DNA of 64,000 nt from GCA-002726655 sp046582185. Lineage in GTDB: Bacteria; Pseudomonadota; Gammaproteobacteria; Pseudomonadales; Azotimanducaceae. A model generated the notes under the pieces. The model ran no database searches, was not told the origin of the DNA, and was given only the letters and a program-made list of their open reading frames with translations. The DNA lies in the NCBI GenBank assembly GCA_046582185.1, contig JAYGEX010000001.1:62001-126000 (forward strand), read 5' to 3'. A program made the position numbers and the translations under genes. Every line of letters starts with the position of its first letter. Position 1 is the first letter of the stretch. Below, piece after piece: positions 62,638 through 64,000 of the stretch.

Positions 62638-64000
62638 GTGACAAATGAAACTAGTCCTCAAAGCATAGCAACTACATCGGATGCTGCCGTTGGTGCCGTG
62701 GGTACAGACCAGCTTTCAATGCCAGTCATATGGGCATTCTCCATGCCGCGCATAGGTTTCGGCATCATGGGATTGCTATTTGGCACCTATCTCATGAAAT
62801 TCTCCACCGATGTCCTATTGATTGCCCCCGCGGTGATGGGCTCGCTGATCGCAGGGTCTCGACTCTGGGATGCTTTCAGCGACCCACTGGCCGGATATCT
62901 CTCCGACCGAACCATATCCAAACACGGAAGGCGTCGCGTCTGGATGTTCTACGCCGCCATTCCAATGGGCATTGGGCTGGTGATGATCTGGTCTCCACCC
63001 ACCATGCTTGGTGATATCGGAATGATTATCTGGATGGGGATTGCATTATTGGTATATGAAACTGCCAGTACCGCGTTCTTCGTACCTCATGGCGCGATAG
63101 GCGTTGAATTGACGCCGAACTATCACGAGAGAACTCGCCTTTATGGCTACGCCCACATGATTGGAGCGATCGGCTCCATACTGGGGCTGATATCGTTACA
63201 GTTCATGAATATGAGCGATGACAAGCGAACTTTTGCCTTCTTTTTATCATTGCTCTCTGGCTTCACTGTAACTGCAATCGTCCTGTGGTCTACTCGAATT
63301 CTGCCGGAGAGGCGAGACTACCAGGGCCGGGGCAGTTCCAGCATCGTAAAGTCAATTCTGGATGTCTTCAAAAATAAACATGCGCTCCTGTTACTAATTG
63401 TTTATGCCATCGAAACCTTCGGAGCCGCAAGCGTCGGCATGCTGGTCCCCTATCTGGTTGAATATGTCCTGCCGCTGCAGTCCATGATGGTGCCGATTCT
63501 GCTCGCCTACACAATACCCCAATTCATATTCACCCCCGTGTGGATGAGGCTTGCAAAGATATTTGGCAAGAAACCTTTGTGGGCCTTCGCAATGTGGCTA
63601 AACGCTGCAGTATTCTTCAGTTTCTTCTTTGTGTTAACGCCGGGAGAGACTTCCATCTGGATCTGGGTATTGGCATTTTTCCTTGGTTTCGCCGCAGGAT
63701 GTGGCGCAGTAGTCGCTCCTTCAATTCAGGCGGACATCATTGACTACGATGAATATCTAACATCAGAGCGAAAGGAAGGTGCATACCTCGCTGTCTGGAA
63801 TCTGGTTCGAAAAAGTGCGGCCTCAATGACGGCACTGATTACAGGCATGGTTCTACAATATACTGGATTTGAGCCAAATGTTGAGCAATCGACACGCACC
63901 ATGAATGCAATACTTGCCTTGTTCGCCCTATTGCCTGGTATATGTTACGTCGTAGGCGCCCTGTTATTTTTCCGTTTTGATTTTAATGAAGATGAACATG
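62638..64000 (+). CDS. GPH-family (MFS) cation symporter, 3' end outside window
   Basis: The frame is open to the window end. It encodes a polytopic membrane protein with the sugar:cation symporter signature RLWDAFSDPLAGYLSDRT, then KHGRRRVWM, a middle loop ERTRLYGYAHMIGAIGSILG, and QADIIDYDEYLTSERKEGAY in the second half, all characteristic of the GPH (glycoside-pentoside-hexuronide) family. GTG 62638 gives a 27-residue polar lead; ATG 62719 is an alternative start just before the first helix. It follows the flavin enzyme on the same strand, and probably imports a related substrate. Confidence 0.88.
   Translation, partial: MTNETSPQSIATTSDAAVGAVGTDQLSMPVIWAFSMPRIGFGIMGLLFGTYLMKFSTDVLLIAPAVMGSLIAGSRLWDAFSDPLAGYLSDRTISKHGRRRVWMFYAAIPMGIGLVMIWSPPTMLGDIGMIIWMGIALLVYETASTAFFVPHGAIGVELTPNYHERTRLYGYAHMIGAIGSILGLISLQFMNMSDDKRTFAFFLSLLSGFTVTAIVLWSTRILPERRDYQGRGSSSIVKSILDVFKNKHALLLLIVYAIETFGAASVGMLVPYLVEYVLPLQSMMVPILLAYTIPQFIFTPVWMRLAKIFGKKPLWAFAMWLNAAVFFSFFFVLTPGETSIWIWVLAFFLGFAAGCGAVVAPSIQADIIDYDEYLTSERKEGAYLAVWNLVRKSAASMTALITGMVLQYTGFEPNVEQSTRTMNAILALFALLPGICYVVGALLFFRFDFNEDEH

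Noticed and set aside
62541..62642. 33-codon frame upstream of the GPH symporter, a possible leader peptide
   Set aside because: Only a weak ribosome binding site and no attenuator-like hairpin; not enough to call a gene.

Overview
The window looks like chromosomal DNA of a marine or aquatic gammaproteobacterium. The pointers are an EfpL (YeiP-type) elongation factor, a CysZ-type sulfate permease, DUF1631, DUF2061 next to cysD/cysNC, remains of a PEP-CTERM/exosortase-A (XrtA) locus, and many acyl-CoA enzymes alongside a TonB receptor. Lineage is inferred from gene families only. No rRNA, tRNA, CRISPR array or complete insertion sequence was seen.

Layout. 1-6.0 kb: the 3' end of an mltF-like lytic transglycosylase, then a same-strand catabolic run (PLP lyase/decarboxylase, acyl-CoA synthetase, aldo/keto reductase, exported cyclase-family hydrolase). 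6.0-11.6 kb: efpL, an unrecognised 452-aa protein, a TPR protein coupled to an epoxide-hydrolase-like enzyme, a small ABM-fold protein and an esterase. 11.6-19.05 kb: a decayed exopolysaccharide/XrtA region. It holds a truncated TPR lipoprotein, DUF2061, cysNC, a cysD with a 195-residue N-terminal extension, a prsK-type kinase broken by a stop and a small inversion, and a PEP-CTERM protein relic. 19.06-27.4 kb: a propionyl-CoA to succinyl-CoA module in transcription order pccB, pccA-like, mce, mcm, meaB, all on the minus strand. 27.4-31.4 kb: a 190-bp relic of an NhaC-like gene, a Fic AMPylase with an AT-rich promoter carrying four operator-like repeats, and an intact NhaC-like antiporter. 31.4-37.3 kb: DUF454-like protein, a GC-rich 155-bp inverted repeat, a bifunctional beta-oxidation enzyme, a broken DUF1631 gene and a small frameshifted gene. 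37.5-55.1 kb: mixed hydrolases and oxidoreductases (class C serine hydrolase, methyltransferase, S10 peptidase, CoA transferase, amidohydrolase, CysZ, IorAB-type molybdenum hydroxylase, TauD-type dioxygenase, alkaline phosphatase-family protein, pseudokinase-like protein, PPIase, zinc ribbon, amidase, acyl-CoA dehydrogenase). 55.3-64 kb: TonB receptor with a strong terminator, transglutaminase-like TPR lipoprotein, DUF3859 protein, aldo/keto reductase, flavin acyl-CoA-dehydrogenase-fold enzyme and a GPH-family symporter cut by the window end.

What stands out is repeat biology at gene boundaries. Short tandem repeats (13, 13-14, 15 and 23-24 bp units) sit between genes at many places. Two families occur at more than one distant site. 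Units often abut or contain stop codons, and at two genes a diverged unit appears to supply the ribosome binding site. In addition a dispersed element of about 130 bp is present in three copies, one of which encodes the last residues and stop codon of a CoA transferase. Short 15-bp duplications also occur inside the N-terminal coding parts of pccB and mcm. Together with several fresh pseudogenes this suggests a genome in which slippage and local duplication reshape gene borders.
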